A stretch of DNA of 42,047 nt from Thermoplasmata archaeon (GCA_021812305.1 JAKAOB010000004.1:1-42047); one strand, 5' to 3'; shown: positions 8,761 to 18,375, counted from the stretch's first letter. The notes: a model not told the origin generated them from the letters alone. Numbers and translations: made by a program.

Positions 8761-11250
8761 ATGGACGCCCTAAGGGGGGTCGCACCGGGCGGCCTCGGCC
8801 TCGCGGTGGCGACCCTGGCCCTTCTGCTCCTCGTCCCCTCCCTCCTTCCGCCGGCCGGGGCGTCGATCGCCGGCCCCGGGCCACCCCGGCCCCCCCTCAC
8901 GGCGACGCCGGCGGCGATCGGTCCGTTCCCGTCCGTCCGTCCCGCGGCCCCCGCCCCCCTCGTGACGGGAGCCTGGGACTGGGATCCCCAGCCGTTCTAT
9001 CCGCCGCTCACGATCCCGGCGAACGAGGTCGCGGGCCTCGGGGCCGCGATGGCGACGAGCGACCGGACGGGCAACGTCCTCCTCTTCGGCGGGGAGGGTT
9101 ACCACGGGCTCACCAACGTCACGGCCGTGGTCAGCGAGGCGACGGGGAACTGGCAGCGGGTCCTGCCCCCGTCGGCGCCGTCGCCCCGGGCCAACTTCAC
9201 CCTCTCCACCTTCGGTTCGGGCCGTTCTGCGGTCCTCTTCGGCGGGCTCACCAGCCTCACGAACGGTCGGAGCGACAATTCCACCTGGGTCTACTCGTTC
9301 GTCAACCAGACGTGGACCAACGTGACCCACGGGCCGGCCCCCCCGCCGCGGGAAGGTGCGGCGATGGCGGTGGACGACGCGGCGGGGGTGGCGATCCTCG
9401 AGGGGGGCCGGGATCGGGCCTACCAGCTCAACGGTTCGGGGGCCTCGGTGCTCTGGAACGACACCTGGTCGCTCAACCTCACCACCTTCAACTGGACCCG
9501 GCTCACGCCGTCGGGGGCGCCCCCCCCGATGTTCGGCTCGGCGATGGTCTTCGCCCCGCCCGAGGGGACGTTCTACCTGTTCGGGGGATGCGCGTCCTTC
9601 TGCACCAACGCGACGTACGCGTACCGTCCGGGCGGCAACTGGAGCCGGCTCCCGGTGAGCGGGGACTCGTTCCCCGCGCGCGGTGGGGCGAGCGCGGTCT
9701 GGGACCCGCTCGACAACGTCTCGTTCGTCGGCATGGGGCTCGAGCCGGGGGCGACGAGCTACGCGGCGCTGAACGACACCTACATGTTCACTCCTTCGCC
9801 GGCGCGATGGGACCTCGTGGCGAGCCCGGGCGGTCCGCCCAACCGCTACGGGGCCGCGGCGGCGTTCCTCGCGGCGAACCAGTGCCCGGGGGTGTTCCTG
9901 CTCGGGGGAAGCCCGGTCCTGACCCAGCCGCCCGCCGACGGGTGGTTCCTGGATACGAACCCCGACCTCGGGGCGGGGTGCAACACCTGGGGCGGCGACC
10001 AGGTGGGAGGGAGCGGGGGAGGCGGGGGGGCCAACTGCACGCCCGCCGCGAACCTCTCGGTGCGGGTCGTCGCCCACGCGACCGGCCGCCCGCTCGGCAA
10101 CGCGAGCGTGACCATCTCCGGCGCCTGCGGCCGCTTCGCAGCGCCGACGAGCCGGGCCGGCTACGCGAACTTCTCCGCGCTCCCGCACGGGCCGCTGACG
10201 ATCCTCGCGTCGGACGCCGGCTTCCACGGGAACAGCACCGTCGTCAATCTGACCGGCCCGAACCTCGCCGTCACGGTGTTCCTCGACGCCCTTCCGAACG
10301 TCTTCATCCGCACCTTCGGCGCATCGTCCGCGGGGACCGGGCCGCTGAGCTACGTGGCGCTCACGTTCGACGGGATCACCGATCTCGGGCTGACCGATCC
10401 CGCCGGGTGGCTCAACCTCACCCCGTTCTCCGGCGCGAGCGGTCCGGGGAGCTTCGAAGCGGTCAAGCCCGGCTATTCCAACGCGACGGTCACGGAGTCC
10501 GTTCCCTACACCGGGAACCTGAGCTTCACGATGACGCTCCTCGCCGACGGGGCGTTCGACGTGCAGGTCGTCGAGGTTCCGGATGGGACCCCCATCGTCG
10601 GGGCGGTCGGGACGATCGTCCCGGTCGGGGCCGACACCTTCGGCGGCCCGGTCCCGTTCACCACCGGGCCGGCGGGCTGGTTCAACGCCAGCCTGCCCCG
10701 GGCCAACTACACCGTCCGGGCCGACTATCCCGGCTTCCTTCCGAACGCGACGCGGGGGCCCGTGTTCCATTCGTGGATGAACGCGACCGTCGTCGTGCTC
10801 AACCTGACGCTCGCCTACGGGGCGAACGTCAGCGTCCGCCTGCTCGACGCGGTGACCCATGATCCGATCCCGGGCGGCAACGTCACGATCGGCTACCTCC
10901 CCGGTCGCACCACGGGCGCGGCGGGGTGGGCGAACTTCACCGACATCCTCCCGCCGGGCCGCTACGTCGTTGCCGGGACCGCCCCGGGCTACCTGAACAA
11001 CGCGACGACCGTCGACCTCACCTACCGCTCGCTCGTGACCCACCTCGAGCTCAACCTGACACCGATCCCTCCGTGCTCGCCGCTGGCGCCGTGCCCGGGG
11101 GGCCCGAACGGGACCCGGGGGGTCTTCTCGCTGCTTCCTCCCGGCGGCCCGTCGCTCGACCTCATCCTGCTCGCCCCGCTCCTGCTCGCGGTCGCCGGCG
11201 CGGCCTACGTGGTCTACCTCCGCCAGAACGCGCGGGCCCGGGGCGCCTGA
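8761..11250 (+). CDS. Kelch-repeat surface protein with carboxypeptidase-regulatory-like beta-sandwich repeats and C-terminal TM
   Basis: Signal peptide; Kelch-like units NVLLFGGEGYHG, AVLFGGLTSLTNG, FYLFGGCASF, FLLGGSP; later repeats such as VRVVAHATGRPLGNASVTISGACG and VRLLDAVTHDPIPGGNVTIGYLPG; C-terminal TM LILLAPLLLAVAGAAYVVYL. Confidence 0.87.
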   Translation: MDALRGVAPGGLGLAVATLALLLLVPSLLPPAGASIAGPGPPRPPLTATPAAIGPFPSVRPAAPAPLVTGAWDWDPQPFYPPLTIPANEVAGLGAAMATSDRTGNVLLFGGEGYHGLTNVTAVVSEATGNWQRVLPPSAPSPRANFTLSTFGSGRSAVLFGGLTSLTNGRSDNSTWVYSFVNQTWTNVTHGPAPPPREGAAMAVDDAAGVAILEGGRDRAYQLNGSGASVLWNDTWSLNLTTFNWTRLTPSGAPPPMFGSAMVFAPPEGTFYLFGGCASFCTNATYAYRPGGNWSRLPVSGDSFPARGGASAVWDPLDNVSFVGMGLEPGATSYAALNDTYMFTPSPARWDLVASPGGPPNRYGAAAAFLAANQCPGVFLLGGSPVLTQPPADGWFLDTNPDLGAGCNTWGGDQVGGSGGGGGANCTPAANLSVRVVAHATGRPLGNASVTISGACGRFAAPTSRAGYANFSALPHGPLTILASDAGFHGNSTVVNLTGPNLAVTVFLDALPNVFIRTFGASSAGTGPLSYVALTFDGITDLGLTDPAGWLNLTPFSGASGPGSFEAVKPGYSNATVTESVPYTGNLSFTMTLLADGAFDVQVVEVPDGTPIVGAVGTIVPVGADTFGGPVPFTTGPAGWFNASLPRANYTVRADYPGFLPNATRGPVFHSWMNATVVVLNLTLAYGANVSVRLLDAVTHDPIPGGNVTIGYLPGRTTGAAGWANFTDILPPGRYVVAGTAPGYLNNATTVDLTYRSLVTHLELNLTPIPPCSPLAPCPGGPNGTRGVFSLLPPGGPSLDLILLAPLLLAVAGAAYVVYLRQNARARGA

Positions 11251-11297
11251 TGGGTTCCCGAGGGGAGATCCCGCCCCGCGGGAACGCCGCTGGGAGG

Positions 11298-11303
11298 TTT
11301 ATA
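11298..11303 (+). promoter_or_regulatory. Putative TATA box for the DUF4129-MoxR-DUF58 operon
   Basis: TTTATA about 36 nt upstream of ATG 11334. Confidence 0.5.
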
Positions 11304-11333
11304 CCGCCGCCGGCGCTGGGCGGCGTGCATCCG

Positions 11334-11807
11334 ATGGCGGAGGCGGCGGAGGCGGGGTCGCGCCCGCCCGAGGGGTTCCTCGGCCGCCGGTTCCGGCGGC
11401 GGGCGCTCCTGCTCGAGACGATCCGCCCCCTCGAGGTGCCGGTGGTGACCGAGACGAAGCGCCGCGACGGCCTCGGCGACCGCGCCGGCGCCATCCGCTA
11501 CGCCTACCTTTCCGTCCTCTCCGACCTCGAGCGGGCGTTCGACGTCTCCTTCCCGCCGCACTGGACCCACGCGGAGATCCTCGAGCGGGGGATGACCGCC
11601 GAGATGGATCCGATCCCGGACTTCCTGCGCCGGCTGCTCGCCCTGTACTCCCCGGTCCGATACGGCGCCACCGCCGGGCCCCCCGCCGACCCGACGGAGC
11701 TCGTCGTGAGCATCTACAGCCACCGCCGCATGTGGGGCCTCTACGCCGAACGGCTCCTGCGCAGCCCTCCGGCGCCGTCCCTCGCTCCGCACGGAGGCGC
11801 CCGGTGA
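11334..11807 (+). CDS. DUF4129-like protein
   Basis: AIRYAYLSVLSDLERAFDVSFPPHWTHAEILERGM resembles DUF4129; first gene of a MoxR/DUF58 operon. Confidence 0.6.
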   Translation: MAEAAEAGSRPPEGFLGRRFRRRALLLETIRPLEVPVVTETKRRDGLGDRAGAIRYAYLSVLSDLERAFDVSFPPHWTHAEILERGMTAEMDPIPDFLRRLLALYSPVRYGATAGPPADPTELVVSIYSHRRMWGLYAERLLRSPPAPSLAPHGGAR

Positions 11808-12337
11808 CGGAGCCGAACGGGATCGTCGCGTTCGTCGTGGCGTTCCTGACCGAGCCGACGTTCTCGATCCCGCTGCTGCTGGCCGCCTGGGCGCTCGTCG
11901 CGTGGGTCGCCTGGCGCCCGTCCGGCGGGAATGCGATCCCGCCGAAGTTCCGCCCCACGCACGAGGAACCGTCGGGCGAGATGGTCTCGGCGATGTACCA
12001 TGCGGTGCTCGACCGGTCGTACTCCCGGGTGCTGGGGGTCGCGGCCGAGGAGCTCGACCGCGCCACGGTCCGGGTCTACGGGCGATCGGCGTTCCACCTG
12101 CCCTGGCGGTGGTATCCGTTCAACGGCGCTCCGCCGGCGGCCGTCCCGCGCATCCGGCGCACCGCGCGGCAGCTCCTGCACGAGCACGCCCGGGCCTTGG
12201 AGCGCGAGGGCCGGTTCTTCATCCGCTGGCGCTTCTGGGTCCGCCCCGAGGAGGACGAGCGCCGCTTTTACGCCCGCGTCGACGCGGCCCTCGGCCGCAC
12301 CCGCGCCCTCGTCAACGAACTGGAGCCATCCGCATGA
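11804..12337 (+). CDS. Membrane-anchored hypothetical protein in the MoxR operon
   Basis: GTG start overlaps the upstream TGA (GTGA); N-terminal TM (VAFVVAFLTEPTFSIPLLLAAWALVAWVAW) then soluble domain. Confidence 0.75.
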   Translation: MTEPNGIVAFVVAFLTEPTFSIPLLLAAWALVAWVAWRPSGGNAIPPKFRPTHEEPSGEMVSAMYHAVLDRSYSRVLGVAAEELDRATVRVYGRSAFHLPWRWYPFNGAPPAAVPRIRRTARQLLHEHARALEREGRFFIRWRFWVRPEEDERRFYARVDAALGRTRALVNELEPSA

Positions 12338-13368
12338 CGACCCCATCGGCCACCGGAGCGTCCGTCCCGACCGACACCGCGCCAGACGGGCGGACCGCCG
12401 TGCCGGAGACCGAGGCCCCCCGGATGCTCGCCGCGCTCCGGGAGGCCGTGGCCGAGACGGTCATCGGCTACGAGGAGGTCGTCCGCCTGCTCGCCGTCGC
12501 CCTCGTCTCCGAGGGCCACGTCCTCCTCGAGGGGGTGCCGGGCCTCGCGAAGACGTTCCTCGTGCGCCGCTTCGCCTCGACGCTCGCGCTGTCGTTCAAG
12601 CGCATCCAGTTCACGCCGGACATGCTCCCGTCGGACATCGTCGGGACCGTCGTCCTCAATCCGGCCGCGCAGAACTTCGAGTTCCGGCGCGGGCCGGTCT
12701 TCGCGAACGTCATCCTCGCGGACGAGATCAACCGGGCGCCGCCGAAGGTCCAGTCGGCGCTCCTCGAGGCGATGCAGGAGCACCAGGTGACCGTCGACGG
12801 GGTGACCTACCCGCTTCCGCGGCCGTTCATCGTCATCGCGACCGAGAACCCCGTCGAGCAGGAGGGGACCTACCCGCTGCCCGAGGCCGAGCTCGACCGC
12901 CTGCTGTTCCGCATCCTGATGGACTACCCCGACGAGGCCGCCGAGGTCGAGATCATGCGGCGGCACGGGGCCGTCCTCGAGGAGGGCCCGCCGCGCTCCC
13001 CCCTCACGGCCGGCGAGCTCGACGCGTTCCGCGACCGGGCCCTCCGGGTCGGGATCTCCGACGAGGTCCTCCGCTACATGGCCAGCGTGATCCGCGCGAC
13101 CCGCGCGGACCCGCGGGTCCTCATCGGAGCGTCGCCGCGCTCGGGGGTCCAGTTCGTCCGCGCGGTCAAGGCCGCGGCCCTGCTGGACGGGCGGGCCTAC
13201 GCGACCCCCGAGGATGCGAAGAGCCTCGCCTTCTGGGTCCTCAATCACCGCCTGCTCCTGCACCCCGAGGTCGTCACCCAGCAGTACACGAGCGGTCGCA
13301 GCGGGGTCGAACCGGTCCTGCGCGAGATCGTCGGCGACAGCCTCGCGAAGGCCGTCGTGCCCCGGTAG
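12334..13368 (+). CDS. MoxR family AAA+ ATPase
   Basis: GHVLLEGVPGLAKT, FKRIQFTPDMLPSDIVGT, FANVILADEINRAPPKVQSALLEAMQEHQVTVDG; ATGA overlap with upstream gene. Confidence 0.96.
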   Translation: MTTPSATGASVPTDTAPDGRTAVPETEAPRMLAALREAVAETVIGYEEVVRLLAVALVSEGHVLLEGVPGLAKTFLVRRFASTLALSFKRIQFTPDMLPSDIVGTVVLNPAAQNFEFRRGPVFANVILADEINRAPPKVQSALLEAMQEHQVTVDGVTYPLPRPFIVIATENPVEQEGTYPLPEAELDRLLFRILMDYPDEAAEVEIMRRHGAVLEEGPPRSPLTAGELDAFRDRALRVGISDEVLRYMASVIRATRADPRVLIGASPRSGVQFVRAVKAAALLDGRAYATPEDAKSLAFWVLNHRLLLHPEVVTQQYTSGRSGVEPVLREIVGDSLAKAVVPR

Positions 13369-13383
13369 GCGGCGGACGGTACC

Positions 13384-14700
13384 GTGATCACGCGGCGCGG
13401 CTGGGAGGCCGTCGCCGGCGCCCTCGGCGCGCTCCTCCTCGCGCTCTACTCGCTCAACCTCGTCCTCGAGCTCGTCGCCGTCGCGGCGATCGCCTTCGTC
13501 CTCACCGAGATGATCGGGTTCGAGGCGGCCCATCGGACGCTCGGCCCCGCGCGCTTCGAATCCCGCCGCGACCCCGGCCCGCGCCGCGTCCCCGCTGACG
13601 GCGAGGTGCCGACGACGGTCGAGCTCACGTACCGCGGCCGCGTCCCGTTCCGGGCGGAGGTCTTCGACGTCGTTCCGGACGCCTTCGACCCGATCCGGGG
13701 CAGCTCGCGGGCCCTGACGTGGATCGTCCCCGGTGCCACCGTGCGGCTCGCCTACGCCTACCGACCGCGCGTGCGCGGCGCCTACGTGGTCGGCCCCACC
13801 GTGGTCGTCGCCCGGGACGCCTTCGGCTTCTGCGTCCGGACCACGGCCCTTCGGACCGACCGGGCGCTGACCGTCGTGCCCCCGAGCATCGCCGGTCGCC
13901 TCGGACGGCTCGGCGTCGCCCTGTTCACGCGGTTCCAGGCCGGGCTCTCGGTGCGGCGGCGCGGCTACGGCACCGAGTTCCGGGGCCTGCGGCCGTACCA
14001 GCCGTCCGACGACATCCGCCACGTCGCCTGGAAACGATCGACGCTCCGCCAGCTGGTGGTCCGCGAGTTCGACCAGGAGAGCCGGCAGGATTTCGTGGTC
14101 GCGCTCGACCTTTCGAGCGGCATGCGGGCGGGACTGTGGGGGCGCAGTGCGCTCGACGTCTCCGTCGAGGCGGCCGCCCTCCTCACCAACCTCATCGCCC
14201 GGGGCGGCGAGGACCGCATGGGCTTCCTCTCCTACGCCGGGGGCGTCTTCCAGTTCCTGGGGCCGGGCCGGGGGCCGGGCCACTTCCGACGGATCGTCGA
14301 CAACCTCGCGCTCGCCGACCACCGCGCGGGCGCGTTCTCGCTCCCCGATCTCCTGGTGCAGGCGTCCCGCCGTCTTCGGGGCCCGACCCACCTGTTCATC
14401 TTCTCGGCGCTCGACGGGAACATGGAAGGCCTGCGCGCGGCGAACGCGAACCTCCGGGCCCACGGCCACCATCCCTACCTCTTCGTCGCCAACCGCGGAG
14501 GGTTCTACCCGGCCCCCGAGGAGGCGCCGCCGACCCAGGCGATGGAGTGGGCGATCGCCGCCGACCGGGGACGCCTGCGCTCCTCCCTGGCCGTCACGCG
14601 GAGCGAGGGGCTGCCGTCGTTCACGTTCGACCGGCGCGGCGCCGGCGACCGGGTCCTCTACGCCTACACGCAGATCCGTGCGTGGGGGTGGGCCCGGTGA
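13384..14700 (+). CDS. DUF58 domain protein (vWA-like fold)
   Basis: YGTEFRGLRPYQPSDDIRHVAWKRSTLRQLVVREFDQESRQDFVVALDLSSGM: DUF58 core; follows MoxR. Confidence 0.93.
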   Translation: MITRRGWEAVAGALGALLLALYSLNLVLELVAVAAIAFVLTEMIGFEAAHRTLGPARFESRRDPGPRRVPADGEVPTTVELTYRGRVPFRAEVFDVVPDAFDPIRGSSRALTWIVPGATVRLAYAYRPRVRGAYVVGPTVVVARDAFGFCVRTTALRTDRALTVVPPSIAGRLGRLGVALFTRFQAGLSVRRRGYGTEFRGLRPYQPSDDIRHVAWKRSTLRQLVVREFDQESRQDFVVALDLSSGMRAGLWGRSALDVSVEAAALLTNLIARGGEDRMGFLSYAGGVFQFLGPGRGPGHFRRIVDNLALADHRAGAFSLPDLLVQASRRLRGPTHLFIFSALDGNMEGLRAANANLRAHGHHPYLFVANRGGFYPAPEEAPPTQAMEWAIAADRGRLRSSLAVTRSEGLPSFTFDRRGAGDRVLYAYTQIRAWGWAR

Positions 14701-15569
14701 CCGACCCCCCCCGATGGGTCGCCGCGGCCGCGGTCCTTCCGGTGTTCGTCTACGGCCTGGCGGTCACCCTCCGCTTTGTCGGGCCCTTCCCGCTCCTCGC
14801 GCTCTTCGCGGCCGCCGCGGCGGCGCTCCCGCTCCTCGCCATCGCCCGGCCCCGGCTCCTGCTGGCCGGGGTCCTTCCCTCCGCGCTGATCGCGACGGTG
14901 GTCAGCGTCTCGGCCTGGCTCAGCCAGAGCGTCCCGACCGGCATCGTGGGCGCGCTCGGCGAGGGGCTCCTCCTGGGTCTTCCGCTCTGGTTCGCGGGCG
15001 TCACGGCCGCGGTCATCGACCGCTTCGGCCTCGCCCTCCTCGTCCTCGAGGGAGGGCTCATCGAGGTCGTCATGGCCCGGGCGGCGGTCGATTCGCTCGG
15101 CGGCCCCGCCCCCGCCTCGGCGTTCCTGCCGGCGTGGTACCGGGTCGACGGCGCCCAGGTCCACGCCCTCGCCTCCGCGCTCGGCCACGGCCTGGCCCCG
15201 AACCCGCCGCTCGAGGGGGTCCTCGACCCGGTGTTCATCGGGCTCGCCCTCCTGGCCGTGGCCGGGCTCCTGCTTCCGATGCTCCGCTCCCCCGAGCGGG
15301 ACCTCGCGCTGCCCCGCCCCGAGCGCCATCGCCCGATCGTGCCGGCGAGCCGGATCCTCCCGCCCCCGGTCCTCGACGTGCGCGAAGGCGAGCCGACCCC
15401 GGCCGTGGCCTCACCGGGCGGCGGGCTCGTGCCCGTCGTCGGGGCCGCGCTGGGCCTCGCGGGGGTCATCGCCGTCGCGGCCGTGGCCCCTTCGCTCGTC
15501 TACCTCGCGGTGGGCGCGGCGGTCGCCCTGGCGCTCGGGGCGCTCGGGTTGCTCCAGCGGCCCCGCTGA
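14697..15569 (+). CDS. Multi-pass membrane protein of the MoxR/DUF58 operon
   Basis: GTGA overlap with DUF58 stop; multiple hydrophobic segments in MTDPPRWVAAAAVLPVFVYGLAVTLRFVGPFPLLALFAAAAAALPLLAIA... Confidence 0.8.
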   Translation: MTDPPRWVAAAAVLPVFVYGLAVTLRFVGPFPLLALFAAAAAALPLLAIARPRLLLAGVLPSALIATVVSVSAWLSQSVPTGIVGALGEGLLLGLPLWFAGVTAAVIDRFGLALLVLEGGLIEVVMARAAVDSLGGPAPASAFLPAWYRVDGAQVHALASALGHGLAPNPPLEGVLDPVFIGLALLAVAGLLLPMLRSPERDLALPRPERHRPIVPASRILPPPVLDVREGEPTPAVASPGGGLVPVVGAALGLAGVIAVAAVAPSLVYLAVGAAVALALGALGLLQRPR

Positions 15570-15598
15570 ACCGGGACGCGGCCCCGGTCCGCGGGGGC

Positions 15599-16165
15599 TC
15601 AGTCGATGTCGAAGCTGCCGGTCATCCAGGCGCCACCGCCGCCCATCATCCCGCCCATGTTGTCGGCATCGCACGCCCAGGTGAGGTCCGCCGTTCCGTG
15701 GGTGGGGAGCCAGAACTGGACGATCGACGGCGGGCCGGAGGCCGCGGCCGGCGGGATGAGGACGTTGAGGTCGTACCCGTCCCCGGTGACCGTGAAGGTG
15801 TGGCTGATCTCACCGTTGGGGAGACCCGAGACGTTCGACCAGGACCCGCTGCCGGGATCCATCATCTCCCGCCCCATCCACGTCCCCATCGTTCCGTTCC
15901 TCCCGGCGAGCGCGCCGTGCACCGTGGGGTCGTAGTTGACGATCGTGAAGTGGACCAGCGTGTCTCCGGGGACCGTGACCGTCGCCGTCGAGAAGCCGTA
16001 GGCCGAGCTCCCCGGCGCGCGCACGATCGACAGGGTGACGTTCGAAGAGACCGCCGGGGCGGAGGGCAGAAGGAGGTACACGCCGACCGACGCGAGCACG
16101 CCGACGGTGACGAGAACCGCCGCGAGCGCCACGTGCGTGGGCGGCCTCGCCCGGGCGAGCATCAT
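15599..16165 (-). CDS. Membrane-anchored cupredoxin-like protein with Met/Gly-rich segments
   Basis: MMLARARPPTHVALAAVLVTVGVLASVGVYLLLPSAPAVSSNVTLSIVRAPGSSAYGFSTATVTVPGDTLVHFTIVNYDPTVHGALAGRNGTMGTWMGREMMDPGSGSWSNVSG...ADLTWACDADNMGGMMGGGGAWMTGSFDID. Confidence 0.65.
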   Translation of the reverse strand: MMLARARPPTHVALAAVLVTVGVLASVGVYLLLPSAPAVSSNVTLSIVRAPGSSAYGFSTATVTVPGDTLVHFTIVNYDPTVHGALAGRNGTMGTWMGREMMDPGSGSWSNVSGLPNGEISHTFTVTGDGYDLNVLIPPAAASGPPSIVQFWLPTHGTADLTWACDADNMGGMMGGGGAWMTGSFDID

Positions 16166-16360
16166 CCCCCTCGGCGACCCTCGGGCATATGGGGTGGATG
16201 TCAACCCGGCTTGACCGTCCCCGTCCGGGGCGGGCCGTCCTCGGCGGCCGGGATCGGAGGGCGGCGACGACCGCGGTACGCTCGGGCCACCGGGCCGTCG
16301 CGGCCGAGCGCTCCCGCGCTCCTGGCCGCCGGCAAAGGGGGCCGGCTTGGCCCCGCCCCC

Positions 16361-16385
16361 GCCGGCGGCGTGCAAAGCCGCCGGC
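16361..16385. repeat. Perfect 9-bp inverted repeat (GCCGGCGGC-gtgcaaa-GCCGCCGGC)
   Basis: Read directly; another GCCGCCGGC copy lies at about 16326-16334. Confidence 0.7.
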
Positions 16386-16445
16386 CCCGCGGCGGGCCGC
16401 CGTCCGATAGTGAGTTAGACCTCGGCCCACCTGCCGCCCCGAGCC

Positions 16446-17723
16446 ATGCCGCCAGGGACCCCGACCGGCCGGTACCGGCGGCTCCTCCGCAACCGGCCCT
16501 ATGTCCGGGTCCTCGCCGCCGGCCTCGGCTCCGTCGCCGGGTCGTCCATCTCCGCCGTCTGCCTGGTATGGATCGTCTACGAGGGCACCGGCTCGGCCCT
16601 CGACGTCGGGGCCCTCGGGACCTCGTTCGTTCTCGCGTCGATCCTCTTCAGCGTCTTCGGGGGGACCTGGGCGGATCGATACGACCGACGTCGGCTCATG
16701 ATCGGGGCCGACCTCGCCCGGGCATTGGCCCTCGGGGTCGTCGTCGTCACCCTCCTCCTCGTGGGCCTCGACCTTCCGGTCCTCCTCGGCGCCAATTTCG
16801 TCGTGGGGGCGTTCACGACCGTCTTCTCCCCCGCCGAGCAGGCGATCCTCCCCGCGCTGGTGCCGCCGGAACAGGTCCCGGACGCGAACGGACTGGTCAG
16901 CTCGAGCCGTTCGGCGCTTCGCTTCGTGGGCGCCGCCGTCGCGGGAGCGTTCATCGTCACCGTGGGAGCGACGGTGGGGGTCGCGGTCAATGCGCTGACC
17001 TTCCTTTTGTCCGCGGCGCTCCTCGTGGGGATGATCGTTCCGGGAGGAGGCCGGACCGGGCGTGCCCGCCCGCCCCGGAGCTACCTGAGGGACGTCCGGG
17101 AAGGGTTCCGCTGGCTGGGGCGGGCGCGGGGGTTCCTCCAGCTGACCGTCTCCGCGACGTTCTTCAACTTCTGCTCGACGCTCATCGGGACCTTCGCGGT
17201 CGTGTTCGCGACGATCGTGCTCCACGGCAATGCGCTCGTCTTCGCGTTCCTCCTCGGGGCGGAGGTCGTCGGCGCGGGCCTCGGCTCCTTGCTGGTCGGC
17301 CCCACGCACGGAGCACGGCGGGCGGGCCGTGCCTGGGTCGTGCCGTACGGGGTCGCGTCGGGGGCCGTGGCCCTCCTCCTGGCGTTCCTTCCGAGCGTGC
17401 CGCTGGCCCTCGCGGCGTTCTTCGCGTTCGGGCTGCTCGCCGGCTACGCGGGCACGGCGTGGCTCACCGCGGCCCAACTTCTGGTCCCGACCGAAATGCA
17501 GGGGCGGTACTTCGGGGTCGACAACCTCGGGAGCATCGCGATCCTCCCGCTCGCGCAGATCGGGGGCGCCTTCCTGATCGCGGGATTGGGCGTGGGGGCC
17601 GCGTACCAGGTCGTGGCCGTTCTCTGGCTGCTGAGCGGCCTCGCGTTCCTCGTGCCCCGATCCCTCTGGAACTTGGGCTACCGCGGTGCCGAGGGGCCCG
17701 GGCCGCCCCGCCGCGGCACGTAG
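16446..17723 (+). CDS. MFS transporter (MFS_3/enterobactin exporter-like)
   Basis: About 12 TM; FGGTWADRYDRRRLMIGADLARALAL; SPAEQAILPALVPPEQVPDANGLVSSSRSALRFVGAAVAG. Confidence 0.92.
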   Translation: MPPGTPTGRYRRLLRNRPYVRVLAAGLGSVAGSSISAVCLVWIVYEGTGSALDVGALGTSFVLASILFSVFGGTWADRYDRRRLMIGADLARALALGVVVVTLLLVGLDLPVLLGANFVVGAFTTVFSPAEQAILPALVPPEQVPDANGLVSSSRSALRFVGAAVAGAFIVTVGATVGVAVNALTFLLSAALLVGMIVPGGGRTGRARPPRSYLRDVREGFRWLGRARGFLQLTVSATFFNFCSTLIGTFAVVFATIVLHGNALVFAFLLGAEVVGAGLGSLLVGPTHGARRAGRAWVVPYGVASGAVALLLAFLPSVPLALAAFFAFGLLAGYAGTAWLTAAQLLVPTEMQGRYFGVDNLGSIAILPLAQIGGAFLIAGLGVGAAYQVVAVLWLLSGLAFLVPRSLWNLGYRGAEGPGPPRRGT

Positions 17724-17946
17724 GCGCCTACCGAGACGCCGCCCGGAGCGCCACCCCGGCTCGGCTCTCCCGTGGCTACGATGCCAGGTCCCCGACCGAG
17801 GGTGGAGGGCGGAACGGGCCAGGGGCCGAACGTCGGACGCTCTTCGGTGACCGCCACCTCGGCCGGTCGTCGGCGCACGATGCGTTGGGGATGCGGGGTG
17901 GCCGGGCGGGCGCTCCGGCCGCGCGGGCCGGGAGGACCGGCGCCGG

Positions 17947-18375
17947 TCACTCCGGGAGGTCCCGGAAGGTTCTTCTCAGGAGCCTGGCGAGCCGATCCGG
18001 CGGGGTCGCGCCCACCTCGACCCGGACGAGCTCTCGGTCTCGGAAGAAGAGGAGCGACGGGATCGATCGCACACCGAAACGGGCGACCAGCGAGGGTTCG
18101 TGGTCGGCGTGGATCTTGCCGAAACCGACCCGGTCGCCCCACTCCTTGGCCGCGGCCGTGAACACGGGCGCGAAGGCTCGGCACGGCCCGCACCAGGGCG
18201 CCCATACGTCGACGACCGCGCGGGGATTCTCCGCGAGGAATTCCGAGAGATTGAGCCCGGTCAGGTGCTGGGGGGAACCGACCCGCTTCCGGGTCCGATC
18301 CGGAGACGGCGCCGACGTTTCCACCTCGGGCGACGGAGTCCGTCCGCCGGCGGCCCTGCGAAACCAGTCCAACAT
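17947..18375 (-). CDS. Thioredoxin
   Basis: VVDVWAPWCGPCRAFAPVFTAAAKEW...FGVRSIPSLLFFRDRELVRVEVGA; TATA-like CCAAATATTCCC on the minus strand around 18402-18413. Confidence 0.93.
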   Translation of the reverse strand: MLDWFRRAAGGRTPSPEVETSAPSPDRTRKRVGSPQHLTGLNLSEFLAENPRAVVDVWAPWCGPCRAFAPVFTAAAKEWGDRVGFGKIHADHEPSLVARFGVRSIPSLLFFRDRELVRVEVGATPPDRLARLLRRTFRDLPE

